This document shows positions 17,131 to 25,471 of a DNA stretch of 64,000 nt, one piece after another. The notes under the pieces were generated by a model. The model was not told where the DNA came from. It saw only the letters and a program-made list of their open reading frames with translations, and searched no databases. Location of the stretch: NCBI GenBank assembly GCA_048158365.1, contig JBLLNL010000004.1; one strand, 5' to 3'. Position numbers and translations under genes: made by a program. Source of the stretch: Azoarcus_F sp048158365 (lineage in GTDB: Bacteria > Pseudomonadota > Gammaproteobacteria > Burkholderiales > Rhodocyclaceae). Numbering within the stretch: position 1 is the stretch's first letter; each line of letters starts with the position of its first letter.

Positions 17131-18057
17131 ATGACGACCACTGCGTTCATCACGCATCGGGATTGCTGGCTTCACGACATGGGCGGCTTCCATCCCGAAT
17201 GTCCCGACCGCCTGGCGGCCATCAACGACAGGCTTATCGCCGCAGGACTGGATCTGTACCTGTCCTTCTACGACGCGCCGCAGGCGACCGAAGCCCAGAT
17301 TCTGCGAGCGCATGACCCGCTCTACTTCAAGGAGCTGCTCGACAACGTTCCGGAGCACGGCATCCGCCACCTCGATCCGGACACCGCGATGAATCCGAAC
17401 ACGCTGAATGCGGCGCTTCGATCCGCAGGTGCGGGCGTGCTGGCGACCGACCTGGTGCTCAGGGGCGAGATCGAGAACGCCTTCTGCGCGGTGCGTCCGC
17501 CGGGTCATCATGCCGAGCGCGGCAAGGCGATGGGATTCTGTTTCCTGAACAACGTCGCGATCGCCGCGCGTCACGCACTCGAGGAGCATGGACTGGAGCG
17601 GGTCGCGGTGGTGGACTTCGACGTGCATCACGGCAATGGCACCGAGGACGTCTTTCGTGACGATCCGCGCGTGATGATGGCCAGCATCTTCCAGCATCCC
17701 TTCTATCCATACAGCGGTGCCGACTGCAAGGCCAAGCACATGGTCAATGTGCCGGTGCCGGCCGGGATGCGGGGCGAGGCCTTCCGCCAGATCGTCACCG
17801 ACGTGTGGATTCCGGCCCTGCGCAATCACAATCCACAGATGCTGTTCATCTCGGCGGGCTTCGATGCCCACTACGAGGACGACATGGGGTCTTGCGGCCT
17901 GGTCGAGTCGGATTACGTCTGGGCGACCGAACAACTCAAGGCACTCGTACAGGAGTGCGGCCACAAGCGCATCGTGTCCATCCTGGAAGGCGGCTACGCG
18001 CTGTCCGCGCTCGCACGCGCGGCGGTCTCGCACATCAAGTGCCTGGCCGATCTTTGA
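17131..18057 (+). CDS. Histone deacetylase-family (acetylpolyamine/acetoin utilisation-like) hydrolase
   Basis: A 308-aa zinc hydrolase of the class II HDAC superfamily. The active site is visible: PPGHHAERGKAMGFCFLNN (paired His), VDFDVHHGNGT (zinc Asp and His) and SAGFDAHYEDD (zinc Asp). Such bacterial enzymes deacetylate polyamines or other acetyl-amides; the substrate cannot be read from sequence. A strong ribosome site GAGAGGAGGGG precedes ATG 17131. It is divergent from the MoxR operon. Confidence 0.9.
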   Translation: MTTTAFITHRDCWLHDMGGFHPECPDRLAAINDRLIAAGLDLYLSFYDAPQATEAQILRAHDPLYFKELLDNVPEHGIRHLDPDTAMNPNTLNAALRSAGAGVLATDLVLRGEIENAFCAVRPPGHHAERGKAMGFCFLNNVAIAARHALEEHGLERVAVVDFDVHHGNGTEDVFRDDPRVMMASIFQHPFYPYSGADCKAKHMVNVPVPAGMRGEAFRQIVTDVWIPALRNHNPQMLFISAGFDAHYEDDMGSCGLVESDYVWATEQLKALVQECGHKRIVSILEGGYALSALARAAVSHIKCLADL

Positions 18058-18076
18058 GCGATCCATCCGAGCGTCT

Positions 18077-18099
18077 GCGGGCCGCTCGGGGCGGCCCGC
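18077..18099 (+). other. Strong hairpin after the HDAC-like gene
   Basis: A perfect 9-bp stem GCGGGCCGC/GCGGCCCGC with loop TCGGG, 19 nt after the stop codon. There is no T run, so it may be an mRNA 3'-end stabiliser or a weak terminator. A TAGAAT -10-like box for dapA lies downstream at 18154-18159. Confidence 0.5.
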
Positions 18100-18189
18100 G
18101 CGAACCGGACGAGGCGCGACGGCACGATCACGCTTGAGGGCGCGTCGATCGGGTAGAATCGTGGTTTTAATCCTTCGGTTTCCATGTCC

Positions 18190-19068
18190 ATGATCACCGG
18201 TTCCATTGTCGCCATCGTCACACCCATGGGTGAGGATGGTAGCCTCGACCTCCCGGGCCTGCGTTCGCTGATCGACTTCCATGTCGCCGAGGGCAGCGAC
18301 GGCATCGTCATCGTCGGCACCACCGGCGAATCGCCGACCGTCGATGTAGACGAACATTGCGAACTGATCCGGGTCGCGGTCGAACATGCTGCCGGCCGCA
18401 TCCCGGTCATCGCGGGCACGGGTGCCAATTCCACCAGCGAGGCGATCGAACTGGCTGCCTTCGCCGCCGAGGCCGGGGCGGTCGCGCATCTGTCGGTGGT
18501 GCCCTACTACAACCGTCCGACGCAGGAAGGCCTGTACCGGCACTTCCGCGCGATCGCCGAGGCGGTCGAGCTTCCGCTGGTGCTCTACAACGTGCCGGGC
18601 AGGACGGTGGCGGATCTGGCCAATGACACGACCCTGCGCCTGGCCGAGATTTCCAACATCATCGGCGTCAAGGATGCGACCGGCAGCATCGATCGTGCCT
18701 GCGACCTGATCGAACGGGCGCCCGAAGGCTTCGCGCTGTACACCGGGGACGACATGACCGCGCTCGCGTTCATCCTGCTCGGCGGGCACGGCACGATCTC
18801 GGTCACGGCCAACGTCGCACCGCGCGCGATGCACGACATGTGCGCCGCCGCACTCGCCGGCGATGTGGCGACCGCGCGCGGCATCAACGCGCGTCTGGTC
18901 GGGCTGCATCGCCACCTGTTCTGCGAGGCCAATCCGATCCCGGTGAAGTGGGCGGTCGCGCAGATGGGTCTGATGCAGTCGGGTATTCGCCTGCCGCTCA
19001 CGCCGCTGTCGGAAGGCATGCATGCGCGCGTGCGTGAAGCCATGCACGCGGCCGGCATCAACATATGA
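18190..19068 (+). CDS. dapA: 4-hydroxy-tetrahydrodipicolinate synthase
   Basis: A 292-aa TIM-barrel enzyme condensing pyruvate with aspartate semialdehyde, the first step of the diaminopimelate/lysine branch. Schiff-base lysine is in IGVKDATG and the proton-relay tyrosine in LYNVPGR; counted from the second Met (18190) they fall at 161 and 133, as in E. coli, so that start is preferred over ATG 18184. VVPYYNRPTQEG is also typical. It overlaps bamC, a pairing also seen in E. coli. Confidence 0.95.
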   Translation: MITGSIVAIVTPMGEDGSLDLPGLRSLIDFHVAEGSDGIVIVGTTGESPTVDVDEHCELIRVAVEHAAGRIPVIAGTGANSTSEAIELAAFAAEAGAVAHLSVVPYYNRPTQEGLYRHFRAIAEAVELPLVLYNVPGRTVADLANDTTLRLAEISNIIGVKDATGSIDRACDLIERAPEGFALYTGDDMTALAFILLGGHGTISVTANVAPRAMHDMCAAALAGDVATARGINARLVGLHRHLFCEANPIPVKWAVAQMGLMQSGIRLPLTPLSEGMHARVREAMHAAGINI

Positions 19069-20234
19069 TCATTCAGGCTACGACAAGACTCATGAATTCC
19101 AGACTACGTACTTCGGTTTCACTGCTCGCACTCGCAATCGGTCTGGGCGGGTGTTCGTCCAGTTCGCTGCTGCAGGGCGACAAGATCGACTACAGGAGCG
19201 CGCGTCAGGTGGAGCCGCTCGAGATCCCGCCCGACCTGACCGGCCCGACCCGGGACGACCGCTTTGCGGTACCGGATGTGTCGCCGCGCGGTGTGGCGAC
19301 CTTTTCCGCGTACGAGAGCGACCGTGCCACCAGACCGACGGTCGGTACGACCACCGAAGTTCTGGCTCCGGTCGATAACATGCGCATCGAGCGTGCCGGC
19401 ACGCAGCGATGGTTGGTCGTTTCCGGCAATCCGGATGCCTTGTGGCCGGAGATCAAGGATTTCTGGCAGGAGCTGGGGTTCATCCTCAACATCGACCGAC
19501 CCGAGATCGGAGTCATGGAAACCGACTGGGCGGAAGACCGTGCCCGCATTCCGCAGGACTGGCTCAGATCCATGCTCGGGCGCGTGATCGAGGGCATGTA
19601 TTCGAGCGCGCAGCGCGACAAGTTCCGGACCCGTCTGGAGGAAGGCCGCGAGCCTGGTACCGTCGAGATCTTCGTCAGTCACCGTGGCGTGACCGAGGTC
19701 TTTGCCGGCTCCGAGCAGGAACAGACGGTCTGGCAAGCCCGCCCTGCCGATCCGGAACTCGAGGCCGAAATGCTGCGGCGCCTGATGCTGTGGCTGGGCG
19801 CGGAGGAGCAGCGCGCCGCCACGGTGCTTGCGACCGCCGATGAGCCGCACCGTGCCAGCCTGGAGGTCGGTGACGGTCGCAACCGGCTCATGCTCGATGA
19901 ATCCTTCGATCGTGCGTGGCGCAGGGTCGGTCTGGCGCTCGATCGCATCGGCTTCACGGTCGAGGATCGGGACCGTTCGCAGGGGCTGTTCTATGTGCGT
20001 TACATCGATCCGGATGCCGACGCGCAGAGTCAGCGCTCGGAAGGCATGTTGTCCCGTCTCGCGTTCTGGCGTGGATCCGACACGGGAGCCGCGAGCGGCG
20101 GATCGGAGTATCGCATCCGTGTCGTGTCCAGTGCCGGTGGGTCCCAGGTGTCGGTGTTGAGCCGTGAGGGCGGTGAGGATACGTCAACCACAGCGAGGCG
20201 CATGCTGGAACTGCTGCACGAGCAGTTGCGCTGA
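19065..20234 (+). CDS. bamC: Outer membrane assembly lipoprotein BamC
   Basis: A 389-aa lipoprotein of the BAM complex that inserts β-barrel proteins. It has signal peptide and lipobox LGGC, then the unstructured N-terminal segment (KIDYRS...EIPPDLTGP) that contacts BamD, and two helix-grip domains. ATG 19065 overlaps the dapA stop by 4 nt; starting at Met 19092 gives a more typical signal peptide with lipid Cys21. BamC is well known in gamma- and betaproteobacteria, supporting the taxonomic reading. Confidence 0.88.
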   Translation: MIIQATTRLMNSRLRTSVSLLALAIGLGGCSSSSLLQGDKIDYRSARQVEPLEIPPDLTGPTRDDRFAVPDVSPRGVATFSAYESDRATRPTVGTTTEVLAPVDNMRIERAGTQRWLVVSGNPDALWPEIKDFWQELGFILNIDRPEIGVMETDWAEDRARIPQDWLRSMLGRVIEGMYSSAQRDKFRTRLEEGREPGTVEIFVSHRGVTEVFAGSEQEQTVWQARPADPELEAEMLRRLMLWLGAEEQRAATVLATADEPHRASLEVGDGRNRLMLDESFDRAWRRVGLALDRIGFTVEDRDRSQGLFYVRYIDPDADAQSQRSEGMLSRLAFWRGSDTGAASGGSEYRIRVVSSAGGSQVSVLSREGGEDTSTTARRMLELLHEQLR

Positions 20235-20260
20235 GCCGGCATCAGCGTCGGTCGCCACAG

Positions 20261-20288
20261 AAAAAGCCAGCGCATGCGCTGGCTTTTT
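20261..20288. terminator. Bidirectional terminator between bamC and the cytochrome gene
   Basis: A perfect palindrome: five As, arms GCCAGCGC/GCGCTGGC around a central AT, then five Ts. It serves both convergent genes. Confidence 0.92.
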
Positions 20289-20309
20289 CGTGTGAGCGGA
20301 AGGTCGCGA

Positions 20310-20930
20310 TTACTTCAGACCGAGAACCCACTGAGCGAGCTGATTGGCCTCTTCCGCGGTGACTTGCGGGTTGGGCGGCATCGGGACCGGACCATACACG
20401 CCTGCGCCACCCTTCTGGATCTTCTCGGTCAGCATCGCGAGCGCACCTTCCTCGCCGGCGCGTTTCTGCGCCACTTCCTGATAGGACGGTCCGACCAGCT
20501 TGCGTTCGATCGCGTGGCAGGCCATGCAGTTCTTCGCCTTGGCGAGATTCTCGGCCTCGACCGCGCTGAGTGGCGCGACTGCGCCCACACCGGCGGCAGT
20601 CGCGGCGGCCGCGACGGCAGACGCGACTGCCGCCTGAGCCTGTTCGCCGGCTTCGACGACGGCGTCCTTCGCCGCTTCGAGTTGTTCAGTCGCGCTCGCG
20701 GCGGCTTCCTTGGTCGCTTCGACGGCTGCATCGGCTGCTTCGGCGATGGCCGCGACCGCTTCCTCGGCCTTCTCTTCGGCCTGTTCGATCACGGGCTGTG
20801 GTGCAGGTGCGGCCGGTTGTGCGACAGGTGCGGGCGCCGGTGCGGGTGCCGGTGCCGGTTCTTCTTTCTTGCCACAGGCACCGAGTGCGATGGTGAGCAG
20901 TGCGGCAAGCAGCAGGGCAGGTTTTTTCAT
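20310..20930 (-). CDS. Cytochrome c5-like lipoprotein with long Ala/Glu-rich linker
   Basis: A 206-aa protein. The N-terminus is a signal peptide with lipobox LGAC (Cys19), then a Pro-Ala repeat, an about 90-residue alanine/glutamate-rich segment predicted to be helical, and a C-terminal cytochrome c domain with haem site CMACH and a likely Met ligand in PVPMPPNPQ. The start has AAGGA upstream. It would carry electrons in the periplasm from a membrane anchor; the partner is unknown. A TAGAAT box (minus strand, near 21025) is a possible promoter. Confidence 0.88.
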   Translation of the reverse strand: MKKPALLLAALLTIALGACGKKEEPAPAPAPAPAPVAQPAAPAPQPVIEQAEEKAEEAVAAIAEAADAAVEATKEAAASATEQLEAAKDAVVEAGEQAQAAVASAVAAAATAAGVGAVAPLSAVEAENLAKAKNCMACHAIERKLVGPSYQEVAQKRAGEEGALAMLTEKIQKGGAGVYGPVPMPPNPQVTAEEANQLAQWVLGLK

Positions 20931-21088
20931 CTTGACGTCCTTTTCTAAAAAATTGGCAATGCATCCGGATCCGGTCGGGTCATCACGGCAGAACACCCGA
21001 TGCCGGACTCGAAACGGCTCCTATTCTACCATTGGCGATGCGGCGGCAGGGATCGGTTGTTGCGGCGCAAAAAACTCCGGAGATCGCG

Positions 21089-21577
21089 TCAGATGCCAAG
21101 CGGGGCGCCGGACGGACCGCTTCGTGCGCGCTCCCAAATTGTTTCGAATTGTGCGCGGTACGCAGCAGCAGGCCCTTTGTCGTCGAGGCTGAGCTTGCCG
21201 CGGGGGTCGTCGCGATGAAAGCGCAGCAGCGTGTGCAGGCCGTCCGCGACGATGAAGGGGCGATCGAGAGCGAGGTGCTCGCGGGACGCGATCCGGATCC
21301 GGAGGCGATGACCGAAGCTCGACAGCAGCGCGATGAGCCGCGGACAGTCCCGCTCGACATGGGTGGCGTCCTGGACGACGATGCGCACGCAGTGCTCCAG
21401 CGGGCTCCGGTCGGTGAATTCACGCAGCCGCTCGATCGCCTCGGCGCCCGCGAGCGCGCATTCGTGCAGGTCCGGGTCGAAGATCAGGATCTCGTGTCCG
21501 GCCATCGTCAGCAGGGCCTGAACCAGCTCGCGGTAATCGGCGAAGGTGTCGAAACGGCGTTCGTTCGCGTCGCTCAT
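21089..21577 (-). CDS. Conserved protein of unknown function downstream of roxA
   Basis: A 162-aa soluble protein (MSDANERRFDTFADYREL...). It has no signal peptide or membrane segment. Segments such as ILIFDPDLHECALAG and the repeated hydrophobic strand/charged helix pattern faintly recall phospholipase D-like folds, but no HKD motif is present. Its ATG is 2 nt after the roxA stop, so the two are tightly coupled. I do not assign a function. Confidence 0.75.
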   Translation of the reverse strand: MSDANERRFDTFADYRELVQALLTMAGHEILIFDPDLHECALAGAEAIERLREFTDRSPLEHCVRIVVQDATHVERDCPRLIALLSSFGHRLRIRIASREHLALDRPFIVADGLHTLLRFHRDDPRGKLSLDDKGPAAAYRAQFETIWERARSGPSGAPLGI

Positions 21578-21579
21578 GT

Positions 21580-22698
21580 TCAGGCTCCGGGTTGTCCGAA
21601 CCCGTCGCAGTACCACTGGTGCAGCAGCTCCACCAGAGCCTCCGACGGTTCGGTCGGCGGCGCAAGTCTGCGATGGTCGGCAAGTTCGATCAGCGTGGCC
21701 CGGTCGGCATCGTCCGCCTCGATCCGTTCGCCGTTCAGATACACTGCGTCGGAATCGAAAAGCAGGATGGACCGCGCATCCAGCGCGAAGCCGCCGCGGA
21801 CCAGCGACTGCCGGAAGCGCGCCCGGCTGGCCGGACTTTCGGGCGGGTCGAAAAAGACATGCGGCTTGGGCTCGGTCAGGTAATGGCCGAGGAAATCGGC
21901 GACATCGCCGCGCGTCCATCGTATTCCGGCGATCATCGCGGCGACCTGGTCGACCATGTCCGCGCCGATCTCGCCCGAATGCGCCGGCACCGTCAGATCG
22001 GGGTCCGTGTACAGGCCGTCGAGTGCGAGCCGTTCCTGCATCCAGTCCAGGAACGCGGTGCCGATCTCCTGCGCGGTCGGTGCGCGAAAGCCGATCGACC
22101 AGGTCATGCACTCGCCGATCGCGACGCCGTCGTGTGCCCAGTGGGGCGGCAGATAGAGCATGTCGCCCGGTTCCAGCACCCACTCCTGGCTGGGACGGAA
22201 ATCGGCCAGGATCTTCAGCGGCGCATCCGGCACCAGCGCACGATCGGTCTGGTCCCCGATCCGCCATCGCCGCTTGCCCGCGCCTTGCAGCAGGAACACG
22301 TCGTAGTGGTCGAAATGCGGCCCGACGCCTCCGCCATCGACCGCGTAGCTCACCATCAGGTCGTCGAGCCGCGCCTGCGGGATGAAATCGAAGCGGTGCA
22401 GCAGCGCATCGCCCTCCGGAGTCCACAGGTTCACGCCCTGCACCAGCACGGTCCATGGGTGCTTGCGTCCCTTCAGCGCGCTGCGTTTCTGCGGCCCGGG
22501 TTGCAGCGACCATTCGTCGCCGTTCCGGCGCACCAGGCGGGACTCCACGTCCGGGTCGCAGGCGAGCTCGAACACGCCCTCGCGCGACATCACGCCGGTG
22601 AAGCCGGGCACGGCCTGTCGCACCAGCAGCGGTTTCTTCTGCCAGTAGTCGCGCAGGAACTGGTCGGGCGAGAGCTCGCCGAGCAAATTGGTCATCAT
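21580..22698 (-). CDS. roxA: Ribosomal oxygenase RoxA (JmjC, uL16 arginine 3-hydroxylase)
   Basis: A 372-aa Fe(II)/2-oxoglutarate oxygenase of the YcfD/RoxA family. The iron ligands are in GPHFDHYDVFLLQ (HxD) and the distal His in PPHWAHDGVA. The C-terminal part forms dimerisation and winged-helix regions. E. coli YcfD hydroxylates an arginine of ribosomal protein L16. The ORF starts MMTNLLGEL; either Met may be used. It faces an inverted-repeat element that separates it from rlmD. Confidence 0.92.
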   Translation of the reverse strand: MMTNLLGELSPDQFLRDYWQKKPLLVRQAVPGFTGVMSREGVFELACDPDVESRLVRRNGDEWSLQPGPQKRSALKGRKHPWTVLVQGVNLWTPEGDALLHRFDFIPQARLDDLMVSYAVDGGGVGPHFDHYDVFLLQGAGKRRWRIGDQTDRALVPDAPLKILADFRPSQEWVLEPGDMLYLPPHWAHDGVAIGECMTWSIGFRAPTAQEIGTAFLDWMQERLALDGLYTDPDLTVPAHSGEIGADMVDQVAAMIAGIRWTRGDVADFLGHYLTEPKPHVFFDPPESPASRARFRQSLVRGGFALDARSILLFDSDAVYLNGERIEADDADRATLIELADHRRLAPPTEPSEALVELLHQWYCDGFGQPGA

Positions 22699-22702
22699 GC
22701 GA

Positions 22703-22951
22703 GGATTATCCTAGAAACCGCAGTTGACCGCTTGTTGGTTGGTTGGATGACTCATGCATGCTGGCACTCTTAACTTCGACATCGCTCACCGGCTGGGTGA
22801 GCGCGCTACGCGCCCGATTGCACGTCTGGCGCGCCGTCTGGCCGTGTTGCTCCTCGTTGCAGGGAGCGACCATGCGGCCTCGTCGCGCCTTGCCAGACGG
22901 CGCGCCAGACGCACACTCGGGCACGTCCAACTGCGGTTTCTAGGATTATCC
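22703..22951. mobile_element. 249-bp MITE-like inverted-repeat element
   Basis: The ends are 24-bp inverted repeats with one mismatch (22703-22726 and 22928-22951), including an 18-bp perfect arm TCCTAGAAACCGCAGTTG. Inside are an exact 19-bp inverted repeat (22824-22842/22892-22910) and an 8-bp hairpin CGCTCACC/GGTGAGCG (22783-22803). No transposase is encoded. This fits a miniature inverted-repeat element or a large REP-type palindrome. It fills most of the 355-nt roxA–rlmD gap; a TAGAAT box at 23025-23030 may start rlmD. Confidence 0.75.
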
Positions 22952-23053
22952 CAAAAAAGCCGGCACGACTGCAGGGTTCGAACGGACGCCGCTCTGGAGC
23001 ATCGATGCACGCGACCGTGCGGGTTAGAATCGGGCCCTTTCCGGGAACTGCAC

Positions 23054-24361
23054 ATGAGCGCTGCCACCATCGAATCGCTGGACCACGAAGGCCGCGGCGT
23101 CGCACATGTGGACGGCAAGGTGGTGTTCATCGACGGCGCGTTGCCGGGCGAGCGGGTCGAATACGCCGCGTTCCGGCGCAAGCCGTCCTTCGAGCTCGCA
23201 AGCGTCGAGCGCGTGATCCGGCCCAGCGCCCAGCGCGTCGCGCCGCGATGCGAATACTTCGGCACCTGCGGCGGGTGTTCGATGCAGCATCTCGACCCGG
23301 TCGCCCAGGCCGCGGTCAAGCAGCGCGTGCTCGAGGACGCGTTGTGGCATATCGGCCGGCTCAGGCCCGGGATCATCCATGCCGCGATCCACGGTTCGCC
23401 GTGGGCCTACCGCCAGCGAGCCCGTATCGGGGTGCGACAAGTGCCGAGCAAGGGTGGAGTGCGCATCGGCTTTCATGAACGGCGCAGCAGTTACATCACC
23501 GACATGCGCAGCTGCGCGGTGCTGCCGCCGCATGTTTCGCAGATGCTGCCCGAACTGCGCGAGCTGATCGGGACGCTGTCGATCCCCGACAGGCTGCCGC
23601 AGATCGAGGTCGCAATCGGCGAGGGTGATGTGACCGTGCTGGTGTTCCGCATTCTGTTGCCGTTGAACGCGGCGGACGAATCGCTGCTGAAGGCGTTCGC
23701 GAATGACAAGGACGTCCAGGTGTGGCTGCAACCGGCCGGCCCCGAATCCAGTTACCGCCTGCATCCGTCGGACGCGCCGGGTCTGCGCTACAGCGTGCCC
23801 GAATTCGATGTCACGCTGGATTTCCGCCCGACCGACTTCACCCAGGTCAACATCGATATCAACCGGCTGCTGATCCGCCGGGCGGTGCAGTTACTCGATC
23901 CGCAGCCGGGCGAGCGCATCGCGGACCTGTTCTGCGGCCTCGGCAATTTCAGTCTCCCGATCGCACGCCGCGGCGCGACCGTCATCGGCATCGAGGGCAG
24001 CGACACGCTGGTGCGTCGCGCCGGCGAGAACGCGCGTCGCAACGGACTCGACGCGACGAGCGTGTTCCACGCGGTCAATCTCTTCGACACCACCGAAGAC
24101 AGTCTCGCCGCGCTCGGGCCGCTGGACAAGATGCTGATCGACCCGCCCCGCGAAGGGGCGATCGCGGTCGTCAAGGCGCTCGGCCCTGCGCAGGCGCCGG
24201 CCCGTATCGTCTACGTCTCGTGCAACCCCGCCACGCTGGCCCGCGACGCGGCCGTGCTGGTCCACGAGAAGGGCTACGCGCTCAAGGGCGCCGGCATCGC
24301 CAACATGTTCCCGCAGACCTCCCACGTGGAGTCGATCGCGCTGTTCGAGCGGATGACGTAG
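23054..24361 (+). CDS. rlmD: 23S rRNA (uracil-1939-C5)-methyltransferase
   Basis: A 435-aa enzyme: N-terminal TRAM domain (ESLDHEGRGVAHVDGKVVFIDGALPGE), a [4Fe-4S] cysteine cluster (C66, C72 and C75 in CEYFGTCGGC, with a further Cys downstream), then the SAM-dependent methyltransferase core with IADLFCGLGNFSLPIA and the catalytic cysteine in YVSCNPATLARD. ATG 23054 agrees with the conserved N-terminus; the longer frame runs into the inverted-repeat element. Full length. Confidence 0.93.
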   Translation: MSAATIESLDHEGRGVAHVDGKVVFIDGALPGERVEYAAFRRKPSFELASVERVIRPSAQRVAPRCEYFGTCGGCSMQHLDPVAQAAVKQRVLEDALWHIGRLRPGIIHAAIHGSPWAYRQRARIGVRQVPSKGGVRIGFHERRSSYITDMRSCAVLPPHVSQMLPELRELIGTLSIPDRLPQIEVAIGEGDVTVLVFRILLPLNAADESLLKAFANDKDVQVWLQPAGPESSYRLHPSDAPGLRYSVPEFDVTLDFRPTDFTQVNIDINRLLIRRAVQLLDPQPGERIADLFCGLGNFSLPIARRGATVIGIEGSDTLVRRAGENARRNGLDATSVFHAVNLFDTTEDSLAALGPLDKMLIDPPREGAIAVVKALGPAQAPARIVYVSCNPATLARDAAVLVHEKGYALKGAGIANMFPQTSHVESIALFERMT

Positions 24362-24381
24362 TGGGGCGCAGTCGGTATACT
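24353..24381 (+). promoter_or_regulatory. Promoter before the tRNA-Ser region
   Basis: A -35-like ATGACG (24353-24358) and -10 TATACT (24376-24381) at 17-bp spacing. It lies upstream of the broken tRNA copy, so transcripts would cross that copy before reaching the intact tRNA-Ser. Confidence 0.6.
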
Positions 24382-24394
24382 CCGCGGCGCAAGC

Positions 24395-24501
24395 GGAGGC
24401 GTGGCAGAGTGGTTGAATGCACCGGTCTTGGCGCCAGCCGCGATAGCGGTGCGCTAGCGAAGTAGCCGACGTCAGTCGGGTACGCAGCTAAAACCGGCAG
24501 G
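24395..24501 (+). pseudogene. Broken tRNA-Ser copy with a 59-nt insertion in the anticodon loop
   Basis: Positions 24394-24430 are identical to 24531-24567, the 5' half of tRNA-Ser up to the G of the TGA anticodon. After 59 extra nt (24431-24489), the sequence resumes as AAAACCGGCAGG (24490-24501), matching the 3' side of the anticodon arm exactly. It then diverges and lacks T-arm and acceptor. The insertion can fold (CCGAC/GTCGG and CCGC/GCGG hairpins), and CCGTCC/GGACGG follows at 24502-24516. Confidence 0.85.
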
Positions 24502-24531
24502 CCGTCCGCAGGACGGCATCAGCGGTAGAAC

Positions 24532-24621
24532 GGAGGCGTGGCAGAGTGGTTGAATGCACCGGTCTTGAAAACCGGCAGGGGTTTGCGCCCCTCGTGAGTT
24601 CGAATCTCACCGCCTCCGCCA
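24532..24621 (+). tRNA. tRNA-Ser (TGA)
   Basis: A 90-nt class II tRNA: acceptor GGAGGCG/CGCCTCC, anticodon stem CCGGT/ACCGG around loop CTTGAAA (anticodon TGA), a long variable arm, T-loop GTTCGAATC, discriminator G and encoded CCA. The 130 nt from here to rluE hold no further gene that I can see. Confidence 0.96.
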
Positions 24622-24751
24622 GACGATTGCGATGACGCGCCCGAGCAATCCCTTTGGCATTGTTTCTTTGCCCGTGGGTCATGCAGCGAAGGGCCATCCA
24701 AGACGATGCTTGGCAGTTCGCCTGAAGCGCGCAGTTCTGGGAGATCGCTGA

Positions 24752-25432
24752 GTGACGACGATGCTGGCGCTGAACAAGCCCTTTGGCGTCTTGTGTCAGT
24801 TTTCCGAGGACGGCATTCATCCCACTCTGATGCGCTTTGTCCCGATCCAGAACGTCTACCCCGCCGGCCGCCTCGACACCGACAGTGAAGGCCTGCTGCT
24901 GCTGACCGCCGACGGCGCCCTGCAGCACCGCATCACCGACCCGAAACACAAGCTGCCGAAGACCTACGTGGTCCAGGTCGAGGGCGAACCGGACGAAAAC
25001 GCGCTCCAGAAGCTGCGTTCCGGCCTGAACATCGGCAATTTTCACACGCTTCCGTGCGAGGTCCGGCGCATCGCCGAGCCCGACTGGCTGTGGCCGCGGG
25101 ATCTGCCGGTGCGCTTTCGCAAGTCGGTGCCGACCTCGTGGCTGGAGATCGTGCTGCGCGAGGGCAAGAACCGGCAGGTGCGGCGGATGACCGCGGCGGT
25201 CGGGTATCCGACGCTTCGGCTGATCCGCACCGCGATCGGACCGTGGTCGCTGGACGGGCTGGCGCCGGGGGAGTGGCGCTGGGCGGAGGTGCCGGCGTCG
25301 CTTGCAGTGGCGGCCAAGCCGAAAACCGGGACCTCGCCGGATTCGGTCGCCGCAAGGCGCAAAAGAAGTGTAAAAAATTCCGACACTCGATCCAGAACCC
25401 GGTCTCTCACACCCCGGCGCCGCGCCGGCTGA
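24752..25432 (+). CDS. rluE: 23S rRNA pseudouridine synthase, RluE type
   Basis: A 226-aa RsuA/RluB/E/F-family enzyme without an S4 domain, like RluE, which makes Ψ2457 in 23S rRNA. The catalytic aspartate is in AGRLDTDSEGLLLLT; LREGKNRQVRRMTAAVGYPTLRLIR is the family C-motif. The start is GTG 24752 or ATG 24761. The last about 28 residues (AARRKRSVKNSDTR...) are not family sequence: they are read from a DNA repeat that recurs, in the same reading frame, at the end of the hipA remnant (28038-28090). Confidence 0.88.
   Translation: MTTMLALNKPFGVLCQFSEDGIHPTLMRFVPIQNVYPAGRLDTDSEGLLLLTADGALQHRITDPKHKLPKTYVVQVEGEPDENALQKLRSGLNIGNFHTLPCEVRRIAEPDWLWPRDLPVRFRKSVPTSWLEIVLREGKNRQVRRMTAAVGYPTLRLIRTAIGPWSLDGLAPGEWRWAEVPASLAVAAKPKTGTSPDSVAARRKRSVKNSDTRSRTRSLTPRRRAG
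25357..25412 (+). repeat. Direct repeat (copy 1) flanking the accessory island
   Basis: This segment contains GTGTAAAAAATTCCGACACT and resembles 28038-28093 over more than 50 bp, with an exact core. It encodes the tail of RluE. The two copies bracket the island between rluE and DUF192. Confidence 0.8.
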
Positions 25433-25471
25433 GCATTTCAGGCGCTGCTCCAGATGTGCCACGGCATGGAA

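Noticed and set aside
16996..19047. Minus-strand extension of the MoxR frame to 989 codons
   Set aside because: It runs antisense through the HDAC-like gene and dapA; the MoxR family starts at about 16995.
24431..24489. Group I intron in the tRNA-Ser copy
   Set aside because: The insert is 59 nt, lacks the conserved intron core, and the downstream half of the tRNA is missing, so no functional tRNA could result.
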